Assembly (NCBI RefSeq): GCF_019915265.1
Contig: NZ_CP082780.1
Span: 2,790,001-2,854,000, forward strand
Direction: 5' to 3'
DNA from: Bacillus aquiflavi
Lineage (GTDB): Bacteria; Bacillota; Bacilli; Bacillales; Cytobacillaceae
DNA: 64,000 bases
The position numbers were made by a program, and so were the translations under genes. Positions within the stretch are counted from its first letter, which is position 1; each line of letters opens with the position of its first letter. Below, piece after piece: positions 9,228 to 17,980 of this stretch. A model generated the notes under the pieces. That model saw nothing but the letters and a program-made list of their open reading frames with translations. It searched no databases and had not been told where the DNA came from.

Positions 9228-9273
9228 CCTCTTCATTCAAGAACAGAAGTCATTCTGTTCTTGAATGAAGAGG
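9228..9273 (+). repeat. Perfect 21-bp stem-loop in the IS tail
   Basis: CCTCTTCATTCAAGAACAGA(A) and its exact complement flank a 4-nt loop, GTCA, between the transposase stop and the right inverted repeat. There is no T-run after it. It could block read-through transcription or translation, but the role is unknown. Confidence 0.8.
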
Positions 9274-9338
9274 CCACCAAGCGAAAGCGCGGTAGAGGAT
9301 AAAAATCTAAAAAATTTGTGTCTACTTTATTGACCTAA

Positions 9339-10597
9339 TACCATTTCTTTTACGAATATTTTTCCTAACAAGTTTGACTATTAAATAAAACAACAGTCCA
9401 AAAAGCAAACATAGTATCCCGCATAGGACAAGTTGAACAGTAGGAAAAATACTTTGTACATCAGCCGGTTTTTCTCCATTTAAAATCGCAATTATACCAT
9501 TCTTTAAATTTGGAAGAGCCTCTTCTTCTAATATATGATTTTTATTCGTCAGAATCACCCCGCCCCAACCTGTTTCAGGCAAGAAGAAAAATTCAGTATG
9601 CGAATCTGGGGTTGAACCTGAATGCCAAATTATTTTTCCTTGAGAAACGGAATCTGTTATTCTTAAACCAAAACCGTAATATTGCTCTTCTTTAGTTTGA
9701 AATAGGGGAGATAAATAAAGTTCCTTGTATTCTTTTGATAATATGCTGTCACCTTGTTCGCTAAAAAAGTTAATCAATTGGGCCATATCTTTAGCACTTG
9801 CAGTGATATAGCCATATGCGGCTCCTCCGTTATCATAGACAACTTCACTCTTTCTTGGTAGACCAAACCATGACTGATACCCTGCAAAGTATCCTTTTTC
9901 TCTTGCTGTTTCTAAGTCAGCTGCTGCATTTTTCATCTGTAAAGGTAAGAAAATGTGCTCTTCCATGAACTGAGAATATGGTTGATTTGTAACTTCCTCA
10001 ATAAGAGCACCAAGAATTAAGTAGTTTGCACTGCTATATTGATATTTCTCGCCAGGAGATGCTGTGAGGTTAACATTTATTAGATTGTTCAAATTGCTTT
10101 TAATCGCGTTAAGATCATTGGAGGTTTTATCAGCCATTAATAAACCAATATAAGGACTAAGTCCACTCGTATGAGATAATAAATGCTTAATCGTTATTTG
10201 AGATGCTGCTTGTTGATCTTTAAGCGTGAAAGTAGGAATATATTTCTGTACAGGATCATCTATGTTAAGCTTTCCTTCTTCAATTAATTTCATGATCGCT
10301 AAGCCTGTTAATGACTTGCTGATCGATCCGAACCGTAAAAGGCGTTTCAGTCGTTACATCTTGTTCAGACTCTCCTGTTATCCCCCATCCGTTGGAATAA
10401 AAAATCTCATTATGACGCACAATTGCAATTGAAGCTCCAGGAACTCGATGTTCCTTTAAAAAAGTTTCGACGTAGTTTTCTAACGTGTTTTTTACATTTT
10501 GTTCTGCGGATATTTGTGAGACGGGCCAAAATATAAGAGAAGAAATTAATAATAAACAAACTAATATTACTTTAATAATAGCGATTAGTTCTTTCAT
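9339..10597 (-). pseudogene. Serine hydrolase (beta-lactamase/PBP4-like), frameshifted and IS-truncated
   Basis: The N-terminal frame from ATG 10597 (GGAG upstream) has a signal peptide or anchor (residues 5-33) and the start of a class C beta-lactamase-type domain (HRVPGASIAIVR). A single extra base near 10330 shifts the frame just before the catalytic motif; reading on in the next frame gives SISK (SxxK), LLSHTSGL, the YSSANY (YxN) motif and HSGSTPDSHTEF (HxG-type). After the catalytic domain comes a TM segment (VLCGILCLLFGLLFYLIV), then the IS. The intact gene ended at 7781. Family members act on peptidoglycan or small peptides and esters; function here is presumably lost. Confidence 0.85.
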
Positions 10598-10866
10598 AAA
10601 ATAATTCTCCGTTTTTTTCGAAAAAAAACACAACAAGTAATGATACTGCTAAAGAAGTAAAGAAGCTAATCATAATGAGCAATGAATTCCACCATGCATC
10701 ATCAGATATTCGATACAAAAGATGATAATGAAATGAATGGTTAGATTGTGGATTAAATACTTCTGTTAAAAACAGTGATAAAACAAACTGTGAGAAAAGA
10801 TATGTAACAATTAAAGCACAGCTGCCTATTATAAGTAAAGTTCCTCGTCTACTGCGAGGTGTTCAT
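10572..10866 (-). pseudogene. Small membrane protein, frameshifted near its start
   Basis: The ATG (10866-10864) overlaps the TGA of the HAAS gene as ATGA, but its frame stops after five codons. One extra base near 10854 restores a frame of about 95 residues with two or three TM segments (TLLIIGSCALIVTYLFSQFV, and SLLIMISFFTSLAVSLLVVF) that runs past the serine hydrolase start and stops at 10572. The two overlaps and the membrane character make it the third gene of this PadR operon. As written it is broken. Confidence 0.6.
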
Positions 10867-11105
10867 AGCTGTTTTATTTCAGAATAAAGATCTATTTCAT
10901 TCAAGTCTAAAAAATCCTTAACAAATGTCGTCGAATCGCCGAGTCCATTTAAACTATCATCGCCATGTTCACGAGCTTCCTGAATATGTTCTAAAAGCTG
11001 CAGTTTAATATTTCTTCTATCTTTTGAGCTGATTTGATATTGTTTTAATTCTGTAAGTACTTCATTTAAAAACTGTTTTTCAGATCGACTTAATACAATT
11101 TTCAT
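10863..11105 (-). CDS. HAAS/DUF1700-like small protein of a PadR operon
   Basis: 80 residues, soluble, mostly helical: LSRSEKQFLNEVLTELKQY, then NIKLQLLEHIQEAREHGDDS and a GLGDSTTFVKDFL end. This pattern (helix, DHLxE-like helix, small loop, FV..FL) resembles the HAAS domain that commonly sits between a PadR regulator and a membrane protein. I chose ATG 11105 (AAAGGAG upstream), which overlaps the PadR stop codon (ATGA). Function unknown; probably a regulatory partner of the following membrane protein. Confidence 0.7.
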   Translation of the reverse strand: MKIVLSRSEKQFLNEVLTELKQYQISSKDRRNIKLQLLEHIQEAREHGDDSLNGLGDSTTFVKDFLDLNEIDLYSEIKQL

Positions 11106-11443
11106 TTCAACTGATCTCCTTTCAAACCACATTGAAGCAAAGACTTTATATCATTTTGCAACTCTAACCATTCGTTAATCTTTTTTTGGAGATACAATTC
11201 TCCTTTTTCGTTGATTTCATAATAAACTCTCATCTTTCCGTTATTTGTTACTTCACGGTAAGTATGAACCCATCCTTGATCTTTCAGCTTAGTCAATATC
11301 GGATAAATACTTCCTACTCCTTTCAATTTTAAATTGTATTTTTCCAACTCCTTCATCATTTCATAACCGTAGCTTTTCCCCCTTGATAAAATAGACAACA
11401 CACACATTTCTAAATGACCTTTAATTAAACTTGTTCTTTCCAT
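11102..11443 (-). CDS. PadR-family transcriptional regulator
   Basis: 113 residues with the PadR winged helix: LIKGHLEMCVLSILSRGKSYGYEMMKELEKY, then a LKGVGSIYPILTKLKDQGWV recognition helix and wing, and a short C-terminal helix for dimerisation. PadR proteins usually repress their own operon, here followed by the HAAS protein, membrane protein and serine hydrolase with two ATGA overlaps. No strong ribosome binding site precedes the ATG, which may mean low expression. Confidence 0.9.
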   Translation of the reverse strand: MERTSLIKGHLEMCVLSILSRGKSYGYEMMKELEKYNLKLKGVGSIYPILTKLKDQGWVHTYREVTNNGKMRVYYEINEKGELYLQKKINEWLELQNDIKSLLQCGLKGDQLK

Positions 11444-11567
11444 AAAATAACTTTAACAAAAGTATATATTTGATTCAAGTATATATTTAAAATAAAACTA
11501 AAAAAATTCATATTCATTTCTAGAAATCGTATACTAAACATTACATTTATAGAGAGGATGTGACAAA

Positions 11568-11711
11568 ATGAAAAAGTGGAATGAAGAAGCAGCGCCGAAT
11601 AATAATTTAACATCAGCTGTCATTCGCTCCTCAAATTTAGTTGCTGCAAAACAAGAAGATTTAGAAGAGGAAAAGCCTAATAAAGTACAGCAGCAAGCGA
11701 AAGCAAATAAA
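11568..11711 (+). CDS. Small hydrophilic protein, 47 aa
   Basis: ATG at 11568 is preceded by GAGAGGATG at 8-nt spacing and opens a 47-codon frame, MKKWNEEAAP through Gln/Lys-rich residues to TAA. The protein has no hydrophobic segment and is rich in Ala, Glu, Lys and Gln, as in several small sporulation or stress peptides. I recognise no family. The convergent opu terminator follows immediately. Confidence 0.5.
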
Positions 11712-11716
11712 TGATG

Positions 11717-11760
11717 ATAAAAAGAAAAGCTGCTTTCTCATCACTTTAGAGAAAGCAGCA
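11717..11760 (-). terminator. Terminator of the compatible-solute transporter operon
   Basis: GCTGCTTTCT pairs with AGAAAGCAGC across an 11-nt loop; on the minus strand it is followed by TTTTCTTTTTA. Confidence 0.85.
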
Positions 11761-11775
11761 AAAAGTATAGGTAAT

Positions 11776-12948
11776 TTATACTAAACCTGAAAGAACGGAA
11801 ACGCGAACAATTAAACCGAGAAGTTTTTGTTCTTGATCGATAACAGCGATTGGATATTTTGTTTGAGTAGCTTGCGGGATGAGATCTTGGATAAATGTTT
11901 CGGGATTAGTTTTCTCAAAATCATGCTTAATAATATCCTTTAATTCTTGCCCGCGTTGTCGAGCCTCGATCGCATCATCAATCGTCACAATTCCTTGTAG
12001 CTTACGATTCGTATCTACGACGTACAAGCTAGAAATCCCTTGCTGTTCCATCTTTTTAACTACAAGTTTTAACCCATCCTTCATATACGCCACTGGATCA
12101 GGACTCATCATAATATGTTTTGCTTGTAAAACTTTAGAACGATCAATATCTTTTACGAAATCTTCAATATACTCATCAGCCGGCGACTCCAAAATTTCTT
12201 CTGGTGTTCCAGTCTGAACTATTTGTCCATCTTTCATAACAGCAACTCGATCTCCAAGCTTAAATGCTTCATTTATATCATGTGTAATAAAAATAATCTT
12301 TTTTTTAAGTTTTGCTTGTAGATCAAGAAGTTCAACATGCATTTCCCTGCGAATAAGAGGGTCTAGGGCGCTAAAAGGTTCATCCATTAGTAAAATATCA
12401 GGATCGTTTGCTAAGGCTCTTGCCAGTCCTACTCTCTGTTGCATCCCTCCAGAAAGCTGATCTGGCATTTGCTGTTCATACCCTTCAAGCCCTACAATCT
12501 GAATATTTTTTAAAGCAATTTTTTCACGTTCTTCTTTTGGAACACCTTTAATTTCAAGACCATAAGCCACATTTTCTAAAACAGATCGATGTGTAAAAAG
12601 TCCAAAATGTTGAAATACCATCGCTATTTTTGTTTTTCTAAACTCCTGTAATTGCTTCTTGTTATATGATGTGACCTCTTCACCATCAACAAATATTTGC
12701 CCCGCAGTTGGTTTATTTAATAAGTTAAGACAGCGAATAAGGGTTGATTTTCCACTTCCTGATAACCCCATAATCACGAAGATTTCCCCTTCTTTTACTT
12801 CGAAGTTAGCATTATAGATCCCAACAGTATGGCCTGTTTTTTCTAATATTTCTTTTTTCGACATTCCTTGCTTTATTTTTTGGACAATTGTTTTTGGATT
12901 TTTCCCAAATATTTTTGTAATATTTTTCACTTGTATTTTTGTTGGCAT
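11776..12948 (-). CDS. opuAA: Glycine betaine/proline-type ABC transporter ATPase (OpuAA/ProV)
   Basis: 390 residues. The nucleotide-binding domain has Walker A GLSGSGKST near 61-69, Q-loop VFQHFGLF, signature LSGGMQQR and Walker B ILLMDEPF with the switch histidine in ITHD. Two CBS domains follow from about 285 (HIMMSPDPVAYMKDG and FIQDLIPQATQTKYPIAV), as in OpuAA/ProV, where they sense ionic strength. It is the last gene of a binding protein-permease-ATPase operon, 15 bp after the permease. It drives osmoprotectant uptake; the exact solute cannot be told. Confidence 0.93.
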   Translation of the reverse strand: MPTKIQVKNITKIFGKNPKTIVQKIKQGMSKKEILEKTGHTVGIYNANFEVKEGEIFVIMGLSGSGKSTLIRCLNLLNKPTAGQIFVDGEEVTSYNKKQLQEFRKTKIAMVFQHFGLFTHRSVLENVAYGLEIKGVPKEEREKIALKNIQIVGLEGYEQQMPDQLSGGMQQRVGLARALANDPDILLMDEPFSALDPLIRREMHVELLDLQAKLKKKIIFITHDINEAFKLGDRVAVMKDGQIVQTGTPEEILESPADEYIEDFVKDIDRSKVLQAKHIMMSPDPVAYMKDGLKLVVKKMEQQGISSLYVVDTNRKLQGIVTIDDAIEARQRGQELKDIIKHDFEKTNPETFIQDLIPQATQTKYPIAVIDQEQKLLGLIVRVSVLSGLV

Positions 12949-12963
12949 AAATTTAAACTCCTT

Positions 12964-13821
12964 TTACAATTTCAAACGCTTCGAACGAGATCTGTCAGCA
13001 ATTCCTTGAGAAATTCGATCAATAATAATAGCGAGAAACACAATCCCGATTCCAGACTCGAAACCTTTTCCAATGTCAATCCGGTTAATAGAAGTTAATA
13101 CTTCCATACCTAAACCTTTTGCTCCAACCATTGAAGCTACAACAACCATTGAAAGAGCCATCATCGTTGTTTGGTTAATACCTGTCATAATTGTAGGGAG
13201 TGCTTGTGGGAGTTGTACTTTCGTTAAAACTTGCCAAGTAGAAGAACCATATGATTGAGCTGCTTCGACCATTTCTTTTGAGACTCCGCGAATTGCTAAT
13301 TTTGTTAAGCGAATAACAGGAGGAGCAGCATATATAATCGTAGCAAATACTGCTGGGACTTTTCCTAAACCAAAAAACATCATTGCGGGAATTAAGTACA
13401 CAAAACTCGGTAATGTTTGCATCGCATCTAATATTGGCTGTAAAATGTTTTCTGTTTTCTTACTGTAAGAAGATATAATCCCAATTGGAACCCCGATAAT
13501 AATTGAAATCACAACAGAGGCCAAAACGATCGCTAATGTAAGCATCATTAATTCCCAGTAACCAAATGTACCGACTAAAAATAATAACAATGCATATATC
13601 GTTCCTGAAACAATACTTTTGTAGCGTGCTCCTAAAATAAAAACAACTAGTAATACCGCCCACCAAGGAATCCATAATAGACCCGCTTCTATTTTCATTA
13701 ATAAGAATAAAACTCCGTTTGAAATAGAATCTAAAGTGCCTTGAAAATGATCTGTAAACCACACAGTTGCTTCTTCAACGTACTTTCCTAGTTCCCAACG
13801 AATATCCGGAAAATTAGTCAT
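12964..13821 (-). CDS. opuAB: Compatible-solute ABC transporter permease (OpuAB/ProW)
   Basis: 285 residues: an N-terminal amphipathic segment, then six to seven TM segments and the EAA-type cytoplasmic loop (VEAAQSYGSSTWQVLTKVQLPQALP around 190-215) that contacts the ATPase. The typical start of the BPD_transp_1 domain, MTLAIVLASVVISIIIGVPIGI, is visible near 95. It sits between the solute-binding lipoprotein gene and the ATPase gene on the same strand. Confidence 0.92.
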   Translation of the reverse strand: MTNFPDIRWELGKYVEEATVWFTDHFQGTLDSISNGVLFLLMKIEAGLLWIPWWAVLLVVFILGARYKSIVSGTIYALLLFLVGTFGYWELMMLTLAIVLASVVISIIIGVPIGIISSYSKKTENILQPILDAMQTLPSFVYLIPAMMFFGLGKVPAVFATIIYAAPPVIRLTKLAIRGVSKEMVEAAQSYGSSTWQVLTKVQLPQALPTIMTGINQTTMMALSMVVVASMVGAKGLGMEVLTSINRIDIGKGFESGIGIVFLAIIIDRISQGIADRSRSKRLKL

Positions 13822-13897
13822 ATTTCATATGTCACATTATACAATGCAACTAATTTCACTCCAATCTAGTATATAATTCACCATAGCAAAAAAATAT

Positions 13898-13932
13898 AAA
13901 TCAATAGTTGGTTAAATACCAGCTATTGATTT
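13898..13932. terminator. Hairpin between binding-protein and permease genes
   Basis: AAATCAATAG pairs with CTATTGATTT, with an inner TGGT/ACCA; on the minus strand it is followed by ATATTTTTTTG. It probably terminates part of the transcripts and gives more binding protein than permease, an inference from its position inside the operon. Confidence 0.65.
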
Positions 13933-13947
13933 ATTTTTCAAAGTTCA

Positions 13948-14976
13948 TTATGAAAGTTTTTCTTTCACTTTATTAGCTATATCTTCAGGAACCCATTCAA
14001 CCCAAAGTTCCTCGTGTTCCTTTAAGAAGTTTTCAGCTGCCTCTTCTGCCGTTGCTTCATGCTCTTGCATATAAGAAAGGGCTTCGTTTGTTATTTCAGT
14101 AGACGATTTGTAATTTTTCAAGAAGTCAACTACTTCCTTATTTTCACTAACATCTTTATTAACAGCAATTGTCAACTTCACAGAAGGAAAGGCTGTCTTA
14201 TAACCATCGTTCCAATCTTTTTCGTTATACTCTTTTTCTTCCAATAGTGTCATATCATACATTCCCATGATCCAAGTGGGCTCCCAATAGTAGCCAACCC
14301 AAGGTTCACCGGCTTTATATGCATTAACGATCGATGTTGATAAGGCACCGTCAGAACCAGGACGGAAAATGTTAAATTGCTCATCTAACCCATACGTTTC
14401 AATTTTTTCAGTCATAATTTCATCGGCAGACCAACCTGGAATGGCGCCAATGATTCTTCCTTTACTAGGATCTTCAGGGTCTTTAAAAAGATCTTTGTAT
14501 TTTTTTAAATCTTCAACAGTTTTTAAATCGGGTGCCAATGGTTCTATTCCCCGTTCTGGATCCCCTTCGATTACATAGGTTGGAACATACAATCCTTGAG
14601 TGTTATCATCGTAGTTTATGCCAAGTTCAACCGCCTTACCGCTGTCTAAAACTTTTTGATAAGATTCTTTCACATTGTCTGTCCATACTTCCATGTAAAT
14701 ATCAATATCCCCGCTCCCAAGTCCTTGGATTGTTGCAACTGTAGAGCCAGGCATAATATCCGTTTTATATCCATAACCGTTTTCAAGTATAAACCGGGCT
14801 ACACCATTATGGAATCTCATACTATCCCATCCAGCATCAGCAAAGATAAGTGTTTCCTCTTTATTTGCACCTTCTGACTTACCGTTTTTACTGCTATCAC
14901 TTGAAGTGCAAGCTGTTAAACTTGCAATCAGAATAAAAATCAGTAAAAAAAAAAAACTTTTTTTCACTCTAACCAA
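13948..14976 (-). CDS. Compatible-solute ABC transporter substrate-binding lipoprotein
   Basis: 342 residues. Signal peptide with lipobox SLTAC (Cys near 23), then an OpuAC-type periplasmic binding fold: FADAGWDSMRFHNGVA, GSTVATIQGLGSGDIDIYMEVW and GEPWVGYYWEPTW, with the tryptophans that usually cage quaternary-ammonium ligands. It is longer than the simple OpuAC domain and comes first in the operon, unlike B. subtilis opuA where the binding protein is last. TTG 14976 is chosen as start (GGAGG 7 nt upstream); the GTG three codons on is too far from it. Confidence 0.88.
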   Translation of the reverse strand: MVRVKKSFFFLLIFILIASLTACTSSDSSKNGKSEGANKEETLIFADAGWDSMRFHNGVARFILENGYGYKTDIMPGSTVATIQGLGSGDIDIYMEVWTDNVKESYQKVLDSGKAVELGINYDDNTQGLYVPTYVIEGDPERGIEPLAPDLKTVEDLKKYKDLFKDPEDPSKGRIIGAIPGWSADEIMTEKIETYGLDEQFNIFRPGSDGALSTSIVNAYKAGEPWVGYYWEPTWIMGMYDMTLLEEKEYNEKDWNDGYKTAFPSVKLTIAVNKDVSENKEVVDFLKNYKSSTEITNEALSYMQEHEATAEEAAENFLKEHEELWVEWVPEDIANKVKEKLS

Positions 14977-15422
14977 AAAAAGACCTCCCTAAAATGTTTA
15001 AACATCGTTCTTTCAATAATTGCGACATATACATTGTTACATATTAGTGACATTATTCACAAGCCGAGTATTAAAGGACAAATAGCCATATGACATGATT
15101 ATGACATGTAAGTACAATTTAAAATGATGAGACTTACATTTACGGGTGGATTACTTCCGTATGTTCTAGTTTACAGCTATTTTTATATATTATTCTCTGT
15201 TGATTTACTTACTTCCTAACGATATGAAGCCTTCTCGAAAGGACAATGTCTCACACGAATGTGCCATTGAACAATAATGTTTAACAGGATATGTTTTTTT
15301 ACTTTAATTGTTATTCATAAAATTGTTAATATTACTTTGTGATATAGTGAACAAATATAATTTTATATGGTAAAATAAACTTGTCAAAAGATGAATAGTC
15401 ACATTTTAGGGGGAAAAAAAAC
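14977..15422. other. Intergenic region between divergent opu operon and osmC-like gene
   Basis: AT-rich, no ORF of note. It must hold both promoters. A loose pair of ATGACATG words at about 15090-15110 is visible but I cannot assign a regulator. Confidence 0.4.
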
Positions 15423-15887
15423 ATGTCAATTGTTACATTTAAAGCTACCGCAAAAAATTTAGATGAAGGTTTGTTAGTAGAAACGGCTTCGCGAGGTTTT
15501 AAAGTAATGATGGATGAACCGAAATACTTGGGCGGGACTGACAAAGGAATGAATCCAGTTGAAATGACACTTTGTGCGTTAGGTGCGTGTCAATCAATTG
15601 TAGCTAAAATTTATGCAAAACAATTTGGAATCGATCTTCGAGCTTTTCGTGTTGAATTGGAAGGAGATTTAGATCCCGCTGGTTTTCAAGGAAAAAAAGA
15701 AGTAAGACCTGGATTTCAAGCTGTACGTTTTAAAATGTATATGGAATGTGACGCATCTGAAGAAAAAGCAAACGAGTTTGCTCTATTTATTGAAAGAACA
15801 TGTCCAGTCGGTGACTCTCTCCAAAATCCTGTGAAGCTTGAACTTGCAGGTGTAGTCGTTGAAAAACCGAATGTTATGACTACATAA
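15423..15887 (+). CDS. OsmC/Ohr-family thiol peroxidase-like protein
   Basis: 154 residues in the OsmC fold: an N-terminal strand region, the motif NPVEMTLCALGACQS (first reactive Cys region near residues 51-55), a central helix, and FIERTCPVGDSLQNPV carrying the second conserved Cys. OsmC proteins reduce organic hydroperoxides through these two cysteines. It most resembles the YhfA-like branch. Start ATG has a strong AGGGGGA. Single gene, convergent with the SulP gene; both share the hairpin at 15932-15968. Confidence 0.88.
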   Translation: MSIVTFKATAKNLDEGLLVETASRGFKVMMDEPKYLGGTDKGMNPVEMTLCALGACQSIVAKIYAKQFGIDLRAFRVELEGDLDPAGFQGKKEVRPGFQAVRFKMYMECDASEEKANEFALFIERTCPVGDSLQNPVKLELAGVVVEKPNVMTT

Positions 15888-15931
15888 CAAATTGGATGCC
15901 TAAATAATCTCCAATCATTTATTACAAACAA

Positions 15932-15968
15932 AAAGTCGATGATTTGGCTAACCTTGCCAATCATCGAC
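15932..15968 (-). terminator. Terminator of the SulP gene
   Basis: GTCGATGATTTGGC pairs with GCCAATCATCGAC (one bulge) and on the minus strand is followed by TTTTTGTTTG. Confidence 0.75.
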
Positions 15969-16031
15969 TAGATTGTTGTCAAATTGAGTGATCAAACGAC
16001 AGTTTTTACTCGCTTCCGTCGCGATTTTATT

Positions 16032-17771
16032 CTAACGCACACGCGCCATCTGTGCGTGTTCACTTACTTCTCTTTGCTTAAAACTATCGCATTCACGGAA
16101 AGCAGCAAAGCGGCATCCTTTACAATGATCATAGTTTAATAGAGAGAGACCGTAGTTAATTGCTTCTCCAGTATGCTCAAAAATATGCTCAGCCCCAATT
16201 TTTTCATAAAGGCCGCTTATTTTTAGCATTTCAAGAGGCTGCTCGCGTATACCCGAAATTAGGATAATTCCGTTCATTTTTTGAAAGTCATTCACTAAAG
16301 AAGAGAGATTTCCTTCACCAGTAGCATCAATTAGAGAGACATACCGCATACGCAAAAGCAGCACCTTTGGCCGTTTACGTATTGAGCGGGTTAGCACACG
16401 CTCAAAAGTATCCGCTGCCCCAAAAAACAATGGCCCTTCAATTGTATAAATTGAAAGCTGCGGACAATCATGTCCTGTTATAATTGGATCAGGTGAAACT
16501 TGCTTTCCATGTGAATCGGGTAATACTTTATCAATTTCAAGCATCCCGCTCATACGTTTAATGAAAGAGATCATTGCCAGTAATAATCCAATTTCAACTG
16601 CTACTGTTAAATTAACAAACACAGTTAGTAAGAACGTTACTATTAAAACAATGGAATCAGCTGATCGTAATTTTAAAATATGAACAAACGCTCTATGCTG
16701 ACTCATATTCCAAGCAACTAGCATTAATATCGGAGCCATACTCGCAAGAGGTATATACGATGCATATGGTGCAAATATTAATAGAGCCCCTAAAACAAAT
16801 ACACTATGAAATATACTAGATAGCGGACTGACTGCACCGCTTTTTATATTTGTTGCTGTACGAGCAATTGCACCTGTTGCTGGAATTCCTCCGAATAATG
16901 GTGTGACGAAGTTGGCAACCCCTTGCCCGAACAACTCACGATTTGAATTGTGCCGCTTTCCAGTCATTCCATCTGCAACAACAGCTGACAATAACGACTC
17001 AATCCCACCAAGAATAGCAATAACTAAAGCTGGTCTCCATACCTCTTTTATCGTTTCCAAACTTAGCTCTGGAAAACTAAATGATGGAAGCTTTTGCGGA
17101 ATTTCTCCAAATGCTGATCCGATTGTTGCAACTTTGTTTGGGAAAAAGAAGACAGCAACAATTGTAGGAATAATTAACGCAACTAGAAGTACTGGAACAC
17201 GAGGAAATAATTTCGGAATAAAAATTAATAATATAAATCCTAATATAGCGATTAAAATACTGTACATATTCACTGTATTTAATTGACGAAAAATTTCATT
17301 CATATTTTCATGAAAAGCCTCTTTCTTTTCAACACCTTCTAATCCTAAAAAGCTTGCAATTTGTCCTGTGAAAATAATGACAGCAATTCCTGATGTAAAT
17401 CCGATCGTTACTGAGCGAGGTATGTACTTAATTAAGTTACCAAGCTTTAATAACCCCATGATCATAAGTAAAAGACCCGCCAAGAGACCTGCAATTAACA
17501 ACTTTTCATACCCATACTGGAGAACAACGGCTAACAGTACAGGAATAAAAGCACCTGTAGGGCCGGCAATTTGAAAGCGTGATCCTCCAAGTAATGCTAC
17601 TAAAAATCCACTGATAATTGTCGTGTATATCCCATATTCCGGATTTACACCTGAAGCAATCGAAAATGCCATTGCAAGGGGAATGGCAACGATACCCACC
17701 GTGATCCCTGCTAGTAAATCCTTTTTCAAAGCAGCAGAGTTATACCCACGGAAACGTTCGTCTAATAACAA
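16032..17771 (-). CDS. SulP-family anion transporter with STAS domain
   Basis: About 579 residues. The SulP core has the DLLAGITVGIVAIPLAMAF opening, the GGIPATGAIARTATN motif, and about 10-12 TM segments to residue 420; a STAS domain follows (about 440-550, with RYVSLIDATGEGNL at the phosphorylatable position). After it comes an unusual Cys-rich tail, DHCKGCRFAAFRECDSFK. SulP proteins move sulfate, bicarbonate or other anions. TTG 17771 (AGGAG 9 nt upstream) is preferred: the ATG at 17780 abuts the ribosome binding site with no spacer. Confidence 0.9.
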   Translation of the reverse strand: MLLDERFRGYNSAALKKDLLAGITVGIVAIPLAMAFSIASGVNPEYGIYTTIISGFLVALLGGSRFQIAGPTGAFIPVLLAVVLQYGYEKLLIAGLLAGLLLMIMGLLKLGNLIKYIPRSVTIGFTSGIAVIIFTGQIASFLGLEGVEKKEAFHENMNEIFRQLNTVNMYSILIAILGFILLIFIPKLFPRVPVLLVALIIPTIVAVFFFPNKVATIGSAFGEIPQKLPSFSFPELSLETIKEVWRPALVIAILGGIESLLSAVVADGMTGKRHNSNRELFGQGVANFVTPLFGGIPATGAIARTATNIKSGAVSPLSSIFHSVFVLGALLIFAPYASYIPLASMAPILMLVAWNMSQHRAFVHILKLRSADSIVLIVTFLLTVFVNLTVAVEIGLLLAMISFIKRMSGMLEIDKVLPDSHGKQVSPDPIITGHDCPQLSIYTIEGPLFFGAADTFERVLTRSIRKRPKVLLLRMRYVSLIDATGEGNLSSLVNDFQKMNGIILISGIREQPLEMLKISGLYEKIGAEHIFEHTGEAINYGLSLLNYDHCKGCRFAAFRECDSFKQREVSEHAQMARVR

Positions 17772-17980
17772 TGAAGTCATCTCCTATTATGCAATAATTA
17801 TGTTTCTTCAAAACTGTTATATAACAGTTTTAGCTAAAAATACAGTCGTTTGTACATCTTATATTGTATAACAATTTTAAATTAATGCAAATTACCTAGC
17901 TGATTTTTGCTTTAAAAATTATGAAAAAAATTTTATTCGTCAATAATGAGCATGAAGTCTAAAGTTTTGAGGTGAATAGC

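Larger units (their letters stand above)
7994..9338 (+). mobile_element. IS3-family insertion sequence, complete
   Basis: About 1.34 kb bounded by imperfect inverted repeats that both begin TTAG and share AGTAGACACA (7994-8014 and the complement of 9318-9338). It carries one transposase frame covering most of its length. No clear 3-4 bp target duplication is visible at the ends, so the exact boundaries may be off by a few bases. It has inserted into the 3' part of the serine hydrolase gene. Confidence 0.9.
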
